DNA from: Kribbella soli
Lineage (GTDB): Bacteria > Actinomycetota > Actinomycetes > Propionibacteriales > Kribbellaceae
Direction: 5' to 3'
DNA: 64,000 bases
NCBI RefSeq assembly: GCF_004331345.1
Contig: NZ_SJJZ01000001.1
Location: 2,604,001-2,668,000 of the forward strand
Part shown: positions 1 through 7,241 of the stretch, one piece after another
Layout of the letters: each line of letters starts with the position of its first letter
Numbering within the stretch: position 1 is the first letter of the stretch
Program-made: the position numbers and the translations under genes
The notes under the pieces: model-generated
The model's database searches: none
The model's input: the letters and a program-made list of their open reading frames with translations, nothing else
Told to the model about the DNA's origin: nothing

Positions 1-612
1 AGCCGGCTTGTCGTTGACGGCGTACCCGCGAAGTTCGTCGTACAGGTCCTGGAGCTCGGGGTCCGCGGTGCCGGCCACCTGGCGTTGCAGGCTCGCGAGC
101 GCGGCAGAGCGGACCTCGGCGATGTTGGCGATCCGCCGGGCCAGGCCGTTCGGGTGCAGGGTCAGCCGGAGCGCGTTGATCGGTGCCTGTAGCAACTTCT
201 CGTCGACGTCCGTGGTGAAGATCGCGATCCCGGCGTTCGCCTCGACGATGTTCCACCAGCGGTCGACGACCAGCGCCGGGTACGGCTCGTGGGCCTTCAG
301 CAGGCGGCGCAGCGTCGTCCGGATCGCGAGCATCGACGGCGAGTGCAGCGACGCCTCGCTGTAGATCGGCGCGAACCCGCCGGCAAGCAGCAGTTGGTTG
401 CGGTCCCGCAGCGGTACGTCGAGATGCTCTGCCAGCCGCATCACCATCTCGCGACTCGGCTTCGACCGCCCGGTCTCCACGAAACTCACGTGCCGCGTGG
501 ACACCCCGACCCGGTTCGCCAGCTCGAGCTGACTGAGCCGCCGGCGCTCCCGCCAGCCGCGCAGAAGCTCACCGACGGGGCGCTGGAACGTCTCCTCGAT
601 CGTCGCTGCCAT
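1..612 (-). CDS. XRE-family regulator with MmyB-like ligand domain (3' end outside window)
   Basis: Start ATG is at 612 on the minus strand and the frame stays open to base 1, giving 204 codons without a stop. Residues about 12-70 form an XRE-type helix-turn-helix (GELLRGWRERRRLSQLELAN, then STRHVSFVETGRSKPSREMV). From about residue 95 the pattern (PALVVDRWWNIVEANAG) matches the MmyB-like ligand-binding domain found behind such helices. These proteins usually control a neighbouring gene, here the divergent SnoaL-like gene at 738. The 125-bp gap holds the palindrome TGACGTCA at 666-673. The family call is firm; the ligand is unknown. Confidence 0.85.
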   Translation of the reverse strand, partial: MAATIEETFQRPVGELLRGWRERRRLSQLELANRVGVSTRHVSFVETGRSKPSREMVMRLAEHLDVPLRDRNQLLLAGGFAPIYSEASLHSPSMLAIRTTLRRLLKAHEPYPALVVDRWWNIVEANAGIAIFTTDVDEKLLQAPINALRLTLHPNGLARRIANIAEVRSAALASLQRQVAGTADPELQDLYDELRGYAVNDKPA

Positions 613-665
613 GGTCCGACCGTAGCGGGTGGCCCTCGACCTGACATAGACATCGCCATTACCTC

Positions 666-673
666 TGACGTCA
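666..673. promoter_or_regulatory. 8-bp palindrome in divergent promoter region
   Basis: TGACGTCA is self-complementary and lies between the divergent XRE regulator (start 612) and the SnoaL-like gene (start 738). It may be part of an autoregulatory operator, but a single 8-mer is weak evidence. Confidence 0.3.
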
Positions 674-737
674 TCGACGGTACGCCGGACCTGGCGGCAA
701 GGTTCTGGTCATCGCAACCGATCGAGGAGGAAACACC

Positions 738-1100
738 ATGAACGCAACGACTCTCGCCGACCAGTACTTCACGATGTGGAACGCCGCCGACGCCGACCGT
801 CGGGCCGAGCTCATCGCCGGCACCTGGACCGCGGACGCGACCTTCCAGGACCCGAGCTTCGAGACCACCGGCCGCGACGAGCTGAACAAGCTGGTCGGCG
901 CCGCGCAGCAGATGTTCCCGGGGCTCTCGTTCGTCCGGATCGGCGACATCGACGAGCACCACAACTACCTGCGCTGGACCTGGCACCTGAAGGCCGAGGG
1001 ACAGGAGCCGGTCGCCGGTGGCACGGACATCGTCGTGCTCGACGCCGACGGGAAGATCCGGCAGCTGATCGGGTTCCACGACTTCGCCCCGGCACACTGA
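738..1100 (+). CDS. SnoaL/NTF2-like small protein
   Basis: A 120-residue protein with the size and pattern of the SnoaL-like NTF2 fold: N-terminal helix (ADQYFTMWNAADADRRAELI), then strands with TWTADATFQDP and a C-terminal IRQLIGFHDF. Members are small cone-shaped enzymes or ligand binders; the substrate cannot be told. GAGGAGGAAAC at 725-735 is an excellent ribosome site for the ATG at 738. It is divergent from the XRE regulator and probably its target. Confidence 0.85.
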   Translation: MNATTLADQYFTMWNAADADRRAELIAGTWTADATFQDPSFETTGRDELNKLVGAAQQMFPGLSFVRIGDIDEHHNYLRWTWHLKAEGQEPVAGGTDIVVLDADGKIRQLIGFHDFAPAH

Positions 1101-1187
1101 ACCTTCGGGCACATCCGACTTCCGGCGACTCACGGATGGCCGATCGGCGGATGCGACGTGCCGGACCTGGCGCCTAGGTTGGCGGGC

Positions 1188-2606
1188 ATGTGGAAATCGT
1201 TGACAGCGGCATCGATAGTGGGGTCTTTGATTGCGGCCGCCGTTCCGGTGAGTACGGCGGCGGCCGCGGGGACCCTGGACTGGAAGGCCTGCAAACCCGG
1301 CGCGGTCGAGCAGTGCGCGACGCTGACCGTGCCGCTGGACTGGTCGAAACCGGCCGGTCCGACGACGAACGTGTACGTCGCCAAGGTCCCGGCGAAGGAT
1401 CAGAAACACAAGCTCGGCGCGCTGTTCTTCAACCCAGGCGGGCCGGGCGGCGCGGGCGGCTCGATCTTCGCGGCGGGGCTCGCGGACGCGGTGCTACCGC
1501 AGTACCGGGATCGGTACGACCTGGTCAGCTTCGACCCGCGCGGGACCGGGAGCAGCAGTCAGCTCGACTGCGGTCCGGTGCTACGTCGCGGCGTACCGGT
1601 GTTCCCGAAGTCCAAGGCGCAGTACGACGCTTTGGTGGCGTCGAGTCGGGCCACCGGCGAGCAATGCCTGAAGCAGCACGGCGACCTGATGCGAAACCTT
1701 GATACGCGAACGGTCGCGCGCGACATGGATGCGATCCGGGCCGCGCTCGGCGAGTCGAAGTTCAACTACATCGGGCTGTCGTACGGGTCGTACTTGGGCA
1801 CGCTGTACGCGCAGCAGTTCCCGCAGCGCGTCGGCCGGATGGTGCTCGACGGGATCCTCGATCACAAGCAGGGCCCGTTGCGGCTCATGCTCGACGAGGC
1901 GAAGGAGATGGAGGCCGGCTTCAACCGCTTCGCCGCGTGGTGCACCAAGGACACGTCGTGCGCCCTGCACGGGCAGGACGTCGGCGCGGTCTGGGACGCG
2001 ACCGTACGCAAGGCCGACAAGACCCCGCTGACCGGGCTGCACGGCCCGGTGAACGGCGACGTACTCCGGATGGCGCTCCCGACTTTGTTGCCGTTGACAT
2101 CAATGGTCTCGGACAACTGGCCGGTGCTCGCGACCGCGCTGGCGAAAGCGGCGAAGGGCGACGGCACCGACTTCGCGAACGTCAGCTACGTCGGCGACCC
2201 CGAGACCGCGTACGCCGCCGTGTCCTGCATGGACCTGCCGGGTGAGCTGCGTGGGTACGCCGATGCGCGCGCCCGGCTCGCGCTCGCCAAGGCCGTCGCG
2301 CCGCGGGTCGGTGCCGCGGTCGAAGGCTGGGCGATCACGGCCGCCTGCGCCGGCTGGCCGATCCCGCCGAGCAACCCGTGGGGCGCGACGCCGGTGCACG
2401 GTACGCCGCCGATCCTGATCACGTCGACACTGCACGATCCGTCGACGCCGATCGCCAACGCCCGCAGCCTGGTGCGGCAGATCGACAACAGCCGGCTGCT
2501 GACCGCCGACGTCTACGGACACACGGCGTACTTCAACTCGGCCTGCGCGCGAGACCGGATCGCCGACTACCTGCTGGACGGGAGGCTGCCCGCCACGAAC
2601 TGCTAA
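1188..2606 (+). CDS. secreted S33-type alpha/beta hydrolase (tripeptidyl aminopeptidase-like)
   Basis: A 472-aa exported hydrolase starting at ATG 1188; the frame opens earlier at 1158, but this ATG gives a clean signal peptide (MWKSLTAASIVG, an Ala/Val-rich core, cleavage near STAAAA). The oxyanion motif NPGGPGGAGG is near residue 82. The nucleophile is Ser198 in GLSYGS, with Asp417 in HDPSTP and His445 in YGHTAY completing the triad. The C-terminal part has the Abhydrolase_4-like layout of Streptomyces tripeptidyl aminopeptidases (SlpD/SlpE type), which remove N-terminal tripeptides outside the cell. The exact substrate is not visible. It is followed by the PhyH gene on the same strand, but the 40-bp gap does not prove an operon. 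Confidence 0.88.
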   Translation: MWKSLTAASIVGSLIAAAVPVSTAAAAGTLDWKACKPGAVEQCATLTVPLDWSKPAGPTTNVYVAKVPAKDQKHKLGALFFNPGGPGGAGGSIFAAGLADAVLPQYRDRYDLVSFDPRGTGSSSQLDCGPVLRRGVPVFPKSKAQYDALVASSRATGEQCLKQHGDLMRNLDTRTVARDMDAIRAALGESKFNYIGLSYGSYLGTLYAQQFPQRVGRMVLDGILDHKQGPLRLMLDEAKEMEAGFNRFAAWCTKDTSCALHGQDVGAVWDATVRKADKTPLTGLHGPVNGDVLRMALPTLLPLTSMVSDNWPVLATALAKAAKGDGTDFANVSYVGDPETAYAAVSCMDLPGELRGYADARARLALAKAVAPRVGAAVEGWAITAACAGWPIPPSNPWGATPVHGTPPILITSTLHDPSTPIANARSLVRQIDNSRLLTADVYGHTAYFNSACARDRIADYLLDGRLPATNC

Positions 2607-2646
2607 TTCGGTGGAAGGTGCTCGCCGGACGTGCGCAGGATGGAAC

Positions 2647-3384
2647 ATGCTCACCACCGAAGAGCTGGACGTTTTCGAGCGCGACGGGATCGTGAAGATC
2701 CCGTCCGCGTTCACCTCCGACGAAGCCGCGGGGATGCGGGACGTGCTGTGGAACGAACTGTCCGCGCGGCATGACATGGATCGCGACGATCGTTCGACCT
2801 GGACGCCGTCGCGACCGACCGGTCTGAAGACCACCAAGTTCGATCGGCGCGCGCACGCGATCCTCGGACCGCGGGTGCGGTCGGCGCTCGACGGGCTGCT
2901 CGGCGAATGGGTCGAGCCGAAGCACCAGGGACAGGTGCTGGTGACGATGCCGGAGGGCGTGCCGTGGGCGGTGCCGCATCGGCAATGGCACACGGACGTC
3001 GGCTTCGAGACGGAGACCGGCGCTGTGAAGATCTGGGCGTTGTACGGCGATGTCGAGCCGGGTGGCGGTGGGACTCCGCAGGTCGCCGGCTCGCACAAGG
3101 TGATCGAGCGGTTCTTGACCACGACGGACGAGCGGGACTTCAAGGAGGTCCGCGATCGGTTGCTCCGGTCGGATCCGTGGTTCCGCAACCTGACGTCGGA
3201 GCAGCGCACGGTGGACCCGATGGAGCCGAAAGATCTCGACGGACTGCCGGTCCGCGTCGTCGAGCTCACCGGTCAGGCCGGTGACGTGTACCTGACCCAT
3301 CCGTGGATCCTGCACTCGATCGCACCGAACGCGGCCGACACTCCGCGGATGATGCGGAGCCGGTTCATCTGGAGAGGGCCGTGA
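2647..3384 (+). CDS. phytanoyl-CoA dioxygenase (PhyH) family protein
   Basis: A 245-aa non-haem Fe(II)/2-oxoglutarate oxygenase. ATG 2647 is preferred over TTG 2611 because the conserved region begins at LTTEELDVFERDG. The iron ligands are His115 and Asp117 in QWHTDVGFE and distal His218 in THPWILHS; the stretch GGGTPQVAGSHK lies between them. PhyH proteins hydroxylate lipids or secondary metabolites; the substrate here is unknown. The last 20 bp overlap the 3' end of the convergent phosphotransferase gene. Confidence 0.85.
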   Translation: MLTTEELDVFERDGIVKIPSAFTSDEAAGMRDVLWNELSARHDMDRDDRSTWTPSRPTGLKTTKFDRRAHAILGPRVRSALDGLLGEWVEPKHQGQVLVTMPEGVPWAVPHRQWHTDVGFETETGAVKIWALYGDVEPGGGGTPQVAGSHKVIERFLTTTDERDFKEVRDRLLRSDPWFRNLTSEQRTVDPMEPKDLDGLPVRVVELTGQAGDVYLTHPWILHSIAPNAADTPRMMRSRFIWRGP

Positions 3385-4222
3385 TCAACCGCGCGCACCG
3401 AACCGGGTCCTCGGTGAGGCCGACAGAGAATCCCCAGAGCCAGTAGTCGACCGTTCGCCAGATCACCCAGTCGCGTGCCCGGTCCCGGTCCAAGGCGGCT
3501 TCCCGGACCGCGCTGTCGAAGTACTCGACGATGTCCTGCATCTCGTCGAGTCGCGTCCACAGCACCCGGCCGAGGTCGTACTCGATGTCGCCCTGGAACA
3601 GGACCGGGTCCACGGTGAGCCACGGCTCACGCGTCCCGGCGAGCACCTGCGCCGAGTGGAAGTCGCCGTTCACCGCTGCTGTCGAGGTGCTTTCGTACGG
3701 CGCGACGCTCAGCGCCTCGCGCAGAATCGCGACGTCGAACGGTCGGCCGAGTCGCTCCCACTCCGGCTCCAGCTGCGCCGATCGTGTGGTCACGATGTCC
3801 GCGGTCGACCGCGCTTCGGCCGGAGCCGGTACGGCGAGTCTGCGCATCAGCTGCCCGAGTACGGCGACTGCCTCGTCGACGGGCCGGGTCGTCAACGGTG
3901 TGGACAACCGCTCCAGCAACATCGCGCCGGCCTCGACGTCGACGTCGTACAGCTGGGCCATGCCCCGACCTGCCCACCAACGGAGCGCCCAGGTCTGCTC
4001 GGCCACCTCTTGTCCGGGCGGCGACATCCGCAGTACGAACTCCTCGCCGTCCCGCGTGACCGGCACGACGACCGCGTTCGACCCGTGTGCAACCGCTCCC
4101 ACGACCGCCAGATCCCACCGCCGGCACTGCCGCTCGACGGCCATCGGCAGATCCCGGAGCCAGTCCGCGCCCTCGGTCCACCATCGCGGCATCCGCAGGA
4201 ATTCCTCGGGAAGCTCGATCAC
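3365..4222 (-). CDS. aminoglycoside/streptomycin 6-kinase-like phosphotransferase
   Basis: A 285-aa protein of the APH(6)/streptomycin-6-kinase-like group. The catalytic loop is VNGDFHSAQVL with Asp187 as expected base, and the metal-binding aspartate is Asp205 in LTVDP. The family usually has H-G-D in the first motif and an Asn five residues after the Asp; here these are N-G-D and Gln192, so activity may differ from classical resistance enzymes. Related chromosomal genes mostly have unknown substrates. The gene converges with, and overlaps by 20 bp, the PhyH gene. Confidence 0.8.
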   Translation of the reverse strand: MIELPEEFLRMPRWWTEGADWLRDLPMAVERQCRRWDLAVVGAVAHGSNAVVVPVTRDGEEFVLRMSPPGQEVAEQTWALRWWAGRGMAQLYDVDVEAGAMLLERLSTPLTTRPVDEAVAVLGQLMRRLAVPAPAEARSTADIVTTRSAQLEPEWERLGRPFDVAILREALSVAPYESTSTAAVNGDFHSAQVLAGTREPWLTVDPVLFQGDIEYDLGRVLWTRLDEMQDIVEYFDSAVREAALDRDRARDWVIWRTVDYWLWGFSVGLTEDPVRCARLITALSR

Positions 4223-4301
4223 TCGGTCAAGTTACCGGGGCAACCCGGGGCATTCACCTGATTTGCAAATGCCCTCCCCGGCGGCGGGATCGAGGACCAT
4301 G

Positions 4302-5111
4302 ATGTTGGGCATGGGCGGAGAGGTTGGCGCGGACGGGTTGCAGTTCGACGCGGAGGTTTCCCGGCAGATCGAGACGGTGTACACCACGACTGACGTGGTC
4401 GAGCAACGGCGGGCGGTGCGGGCGGCGCTGGCGTTGCGCCCCGGCGACCGGGTGCTGGACGTCGGTTTCGGGCCAGGGCTGCTGGCCGCGGAGATGGCCG
4501 GCGAGGTCGGGCCGAACGGGCGGATCTGCGGGATCGACGTCAGCGAGAGCATGCTGGCGATCGCCCGGACCCACGCCGAGGTCCCCGGCGGACCGGGCCT
4601 CGAGCTCGAACTCGGCTCGGTCGCGCGGATCCCGCACCCGGCGGAGAGCTTCGACGTGGTGGTGTCCACGCAGGTCTTCGAGTACGTCGACGACATCGCG
4701 GCCGCGCTCGACGAGGTGCGACGGGTGCTCCGGCCGGCGGGTCGCGTCGTACTGCTGGACACGGACTGGGGTTCGGTGGTGTGGCGATCGAGTGACGACG
4801 AGCGGATGGCGCGGGTGCTGACCGCGTTCGAGGATCACCTGGCGGATCCGCATCTGCCCCGGACACTGGCCGACGTACTGGCGAAGACCGGTTTCACGCC
4901 GACGCATCAGCAGGTGGTGCCGATCCTCAACACGGCGTACGACCAGCACACGTACAGCGGCGGCTTGATCGACATCGTGTCAGATTTCGTGCCCGGTCAT
5001 GCCGGCGTGACGCAGGAGGAGGCGCGGGCCTGGGCGGACGATCTCCGCGGTCTCGGCGCGAGCTACTTCTTCAGCCTGAACAGGTACTTGTTCGTCGCGT
5101 CGGCCCTCTGA
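4302..5111 (+). CDS. class I SAM-dependent methyltransferase (Methyltransf_11)
   Basis: A 269-aa methyltransferase. Motif I is LDVGFGPG, the acidic residue after strand 2 is in ICGIDVSESM, and FDVVVSTQVFEYVDD and VLRPAGRVVLLD follow. GAGG at 4293-4296 sits five bases before ATG 4302, so that start is preferred over the overlapping ATG 4299 or the later ATG 4311. The frame is open far upstream to 3531 but that part is the shadow of the phosphotransferase. The acceptor is unknown. Two hairpins follow the gene at 5146-5211. Confidence 0.88.
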   Translation: MLGMGGEVGADGLQFDAEVSRQIETVYTTTDVVEQRRAVRAALALRPGDRVLDVGFGPGLLAAEMAGEVGPNGRICGIDVSESMLAIARTHAEVPGGPGLELELGSVARIPHPAESFDVVVSTQVFEYVDDIAAALDEVRRVLRPAGRVVLLDTDWGSVVWRSSDDERMARVLTAFEDHLADPHLPRTLADVLAKTGFTPTHQQVVPILNTAYDQHTYSGGLIDIVSDFVPGHAGVTQEEARAWADDLRGLGASYFFSLNRYLFVASAL

Positions 5112-5145
5112 CCCTGCCGGACACTCTTGGACGGTGTCGACCTCG

Positions 5146-5176
5146 GCGGGTGCGTCCTGGGAGAGACACACCCGCC
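5146..5176 (+). terminator. hairpin downstream of the methyltransferase
   Basis: GGCGGGTG (5146-5153) pairs with CACCCGCC (5169-5176) around a 15-base loop. A second hairpin follows directly, GTTCTCCC (5186-5193) with GGGAGAAC (5204-5211). Neither is followed by a U-run, as is common for high-GC actinobacterial terminators. The rest of the 333-bp gap to 5444 holds no gene I can support; it contains the promoter region of the peptide gene at 5445. Confidence 0.5.
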
Positions 5177-5444
5177 GGGCCGGTCGTTCTCCCGCCCCTC
5201 AGTGGGAGAACTCGCGGCTCGGTGAACACCACCCATGCCCGAATGGCACTGACCGAACCGCGGGACCACCTACAGGTACCCCAGTTCGCGGTTTCGCACA
5301 CACCCCGGCACGCGGTGCGGCCGGAAAACTTCACATTCCTCAAACCTTCACCGGTAGTTGCTGACCTGACAGCGGCCTAGGCTGGTTCGCGATTTTCGCG
5401 CACCCGGGGTCGGTGCGCGGACGCCCAAGGGGGAAGGACCAGCA

Positions 5445-5564
5445 ATGCCGGAAGTGTTCGACGACGAGTTGACCGAAGAGCAGTTGGACGAACTGGAGGC
5501 GCTCGGCGCGGCCGAGGACGCGGACGTGATCCTCGGATCCGAGGCCGGTGGAAAAGATGCCTGA
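5445..5564 (+). CDS. small acidic peptide (39 aa)
   Basis: ATG 5445 is preceded by GGGGGAAGGA at 5429-5438, a strong ribosome site. The product is 39 residues: an acidic, Glu/Asp/Leu-rich helix-like N-terminus (PEVFDDELTEEQLDELEAL) and a C-terminus ending SEAGGKDA. The stop overlaps the ATG of the next gene (ATGCCTGA, 5557-5564), so translation is coupled. No known family is recognised. It could be a partner or regulator of the downstream M15-like protein, or a modified-peptide precursor with an acidic leader; the first is simpler because no modifying enzyme lies nearby. Confidence 0.6.
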   Translation: MPEVFDDELTEEQLDELEALGAAEDADVILGSEAGGKDA

Positions 5565-6309
5565 GGCAAGGATTTCCTGGCGCGGCTTCACGATGAACAA
5601 GCGCACCGTGGCGATGGCCGAGGCCGCGGAGAAGCTGTACCACTCGAAGTTCGCGATCCTGCAGGGGTCGTACAACGCCGGCGGCGTGGACGCCTCGGCC
5701 GGTACCCACGACGGCGGCGGCGCGGTCGACCTCGACGTACGGACGAAGAGCGCCGCGCAACGCGTGGCGGTGGTGAAGGCGCTCCGCCAGGTCGGGTTCG
5801 CCGCCTGGCTGCGGACGCCCGCGCAGGGCAACTGGCCGTACCACGTGCACGCGATCGCGGTCGGCGACAAAGACCTGTCCCGCGGCGCCGCACACCAGGT
5901 GGCGGAGTACCACCGGAAGCGGAACGGGCTGGCCAACCGCGGTCCGGACGACGGACCGCCCGGGTACTACGGGATGACCTGGGAGCTGTACCTGAAGGCA
6001 CACCCGCCGAAGGAGCCGGTGCCGGACTCGACGATCTCGCTGGCCGCGATGGAGTACGCGCGGACGCACGATGCGATGACCGGCGTTTGGGGCGCGGACC
6101 GCGCCCGGGTGATCGCCTGGGCGGCGCACCCGCGGGTCGGCGCGATCACGAAGGCGGAGACGGTGCCGGCGGCCGGCGTTCCGTGGCACCTGCACTTCCA
6201 GCGGGTGATCCGGAAGGTGCAGCTGCACTTCAAGCTGGAGGTGACCGGGATCTTCAACACTCCGGTCGCCGGGGTGATGAAGCGGTACGGGTACAAGATC
6301 GTCGCTTGA
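5557..6309 (+). CDS. M15-like peptidase-fold protein
   Basis: A 250-aa protein starting at ATG 5557, coupled to the peptide gene; GTG 5548 is an alternative. THDGGGAVDLDV (His51, Asp58) and WPYHVHAIAVGD (His96, His98) have the spacing of the zinc ligands of M15/D-Ala-D-Ala carboxypeptidase-like and phage-lysin-like peptidases. The C-terminal 100 residues (from about GMTWELYLKAH) are not recognised. No signal peptide is seen, so how it reaches peptidoglycan, if that is its substrate, is unclear. A strong hairpin follows 26 bp after the stop. Confidence 0.65.
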   Translation: MPEARISWRGFTMNKRTVAMAEAAEKLYHSKFAILQGSYNAGGVDASAGTHDGGGAVDLDVRTKSAAQRVAVVKALRQVGFAAWLRTPAQGNWPYHVHAIAVGDKDLSRGAAHQVAEYHRKRNGLANRGPDDGPPGYYGMTWELYLKAHPPKEPVPDSTISLAAMEYARTHDAMTGVWGADRARVIAWAAHPRVGAITKAETVPAAGVPWHLHFQRVIRKVQLHFKLEVTGIFNTPVAGVMKRYGYKIVA

Positions 6310-6334
6310 TCAGGTACGGCGCTTGAGCATGGAC

Positions 6335-6366
6335 AAGGCCCCACCGGTAGCAGCCGGTGGGGCCTT
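6335..6366 (+). terminator. strong intrinsic-type terminator hairpin
   Basis: AAGGCCCCACCGG (6335-6347) pairs perfectly with CCGGTGGGGCCTT (6354-6366) around TAGCAG. It ends the peptide/M15-like operon. A bidirectional role with the minus-strand gene that ends at 6473 is also possible. Confidence 0.85.
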
Positions 6367-6472
6367 GGTGGTCCACTACCGCCCGGGCATCCCCGGTGCA
6401 GCTGTGGAGGTGGAGAGCGGAACCGACGCCGATGCAGGGGTCAAGACGTCAGCTCCGCTTGCCTGTGTGGAG

Positions 6473-6787
6473 TTATCTCGAGTCGGCCGCCCAGACGTGC
6501 GCCTGGTGGAACTCGAGGTGTTGCCGCATCGCCGCCGGAGTGCTGCCGAGCCCGAGGTGGTTCATGGTCGGTACGACGACAGCGTGTACGTCGGACCGCT
6601 TCACCTCGTCGAGCAATGCGTGGAAAGCCGCGGACTCGGCCGAATCGCGCTCGGTGTAGACGGTCCCGAGGGTGAATCCCTCGGCGCTGGCGAAGGCGAC
6701 CAGTGAATCTGTCGCCGCAGCCAGCTCCTCCGCGCAACTCAGCGCGTCGGCCCGTACGTACCCGAGCAGCGTCGGCCGGGTAGTCAT
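6473..6787 (-). CDS. resolvase N-terminal-domain-like protein (no DNA-binding domain)
   Basis: A 104-aa protein resembling the first half of a serine-recombinase catalytic domain (LLGYVRADALSCAEELAAAT, VYTERDSAESAAFHALLDEV, DVHAVVVPTMNHLG). The catalytic serine position and the C-terminal helix-turn-helix are not seen, so it is unlikely to recombine DNA. Its start overlaps the stop of the upstream 60-aa gene (ATGA at 6784-6787). Such stand-alone domains recur in actinobacteria, perhaps as regulators (inference). Confidence 0.65.
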   Translation of the reverse strand: MTTRPTLLGYVRADALSCAEELAAATDSLVAFASAEGFTLGTVYTERDSAESAAFHALLDEVKRSDVHAVVVPTMNHLGLGSTPAAMRQHLEFHQAHVWAADSR

Positions 6788-6966
6788 CGCTCTGCGTCCA
6801 CCAGCACCGGCTCGCTCGTCACCCGGAGGGACGCGAACCGGCGGCGCATGGCTTCCTCGTACTGCACTGCCTGCTCCGCCATGGCGGTGTGATCCGCAAT
6901 CGGGTGACCGCCGAACCAGACCCGCACGCGACGGTGCGTTGTGGGGGTCTCCAGCGTCTCGGTCAT
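6784..6966 (-). CDS. conserved small protein of unknown function (60 aa)
   Basis: ATG 6966 gives a 60-aa product starting MTETLETPTTHRRVRVWFGG and ending TSEPVLVDAER. The frame is open upstream to 7122, but the ATG is the natural start. It has no recognised domain; the region HHPIADHTAM-like around residues 20-30 and a following helix rich in Glu/Ala/Arg stand out. It is translationally coupled by ATGA to the resolvase-like gene, and the pair probably acts together. Confidence 0.6.
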   Translation of the reverse strand: MTETLETPTTHRRVRVWFGGHPIADHTAMAEQAVQYEEAMRRRFASLRVTSEPVLVDAER

Positions 6967-7092
6967 CGCGGTTCCTTCGGCAGTCTCGGTCTCACCCCGG
7001 ACGGCTTTGTCCGGTGTTGAGATAAAGAACACCTCACTGACGGGTACCTTCGGAACACTTTGGTAGGGACCTTTACAGAGGCCTAACGCAGA

Positions 7093-7107
7093 GTAGGGAA
7101 ACCCTAC
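7093..7107. promoter_or_regulatory. inverted repeat upstream of the 60-aa/resolvase-like pair
   Basis: GTAGGG-AAA-CCCTAC is a perfect 6+3+6 inverted repeat, 126 bp upstream of the ATG at 6966. It is a plausible operator for this two-gene unit; no matching site was noticed elsewhere in the window. Confidence 0.4.
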
Positions 7108-7241
7108 GAACGCGCAGGTCAACGCCCTCTCAGCCGGATCGTCAGGCGGGCCGGAAACTCTGTCAAGAATGTTTGCAGGTATTTGCAGATAACGATTCGG
7201 CGTCGCGAATTGTGCGGCGAACGGAGAAATTGGATGTCCTG

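Noticed and set aside
6473..6787. Active serine recombinase or transposon resolvase
   Set aside because: No catalytic serine motif, no C-terminal DNA-binding domain and no inverted repeats flanking the gene.
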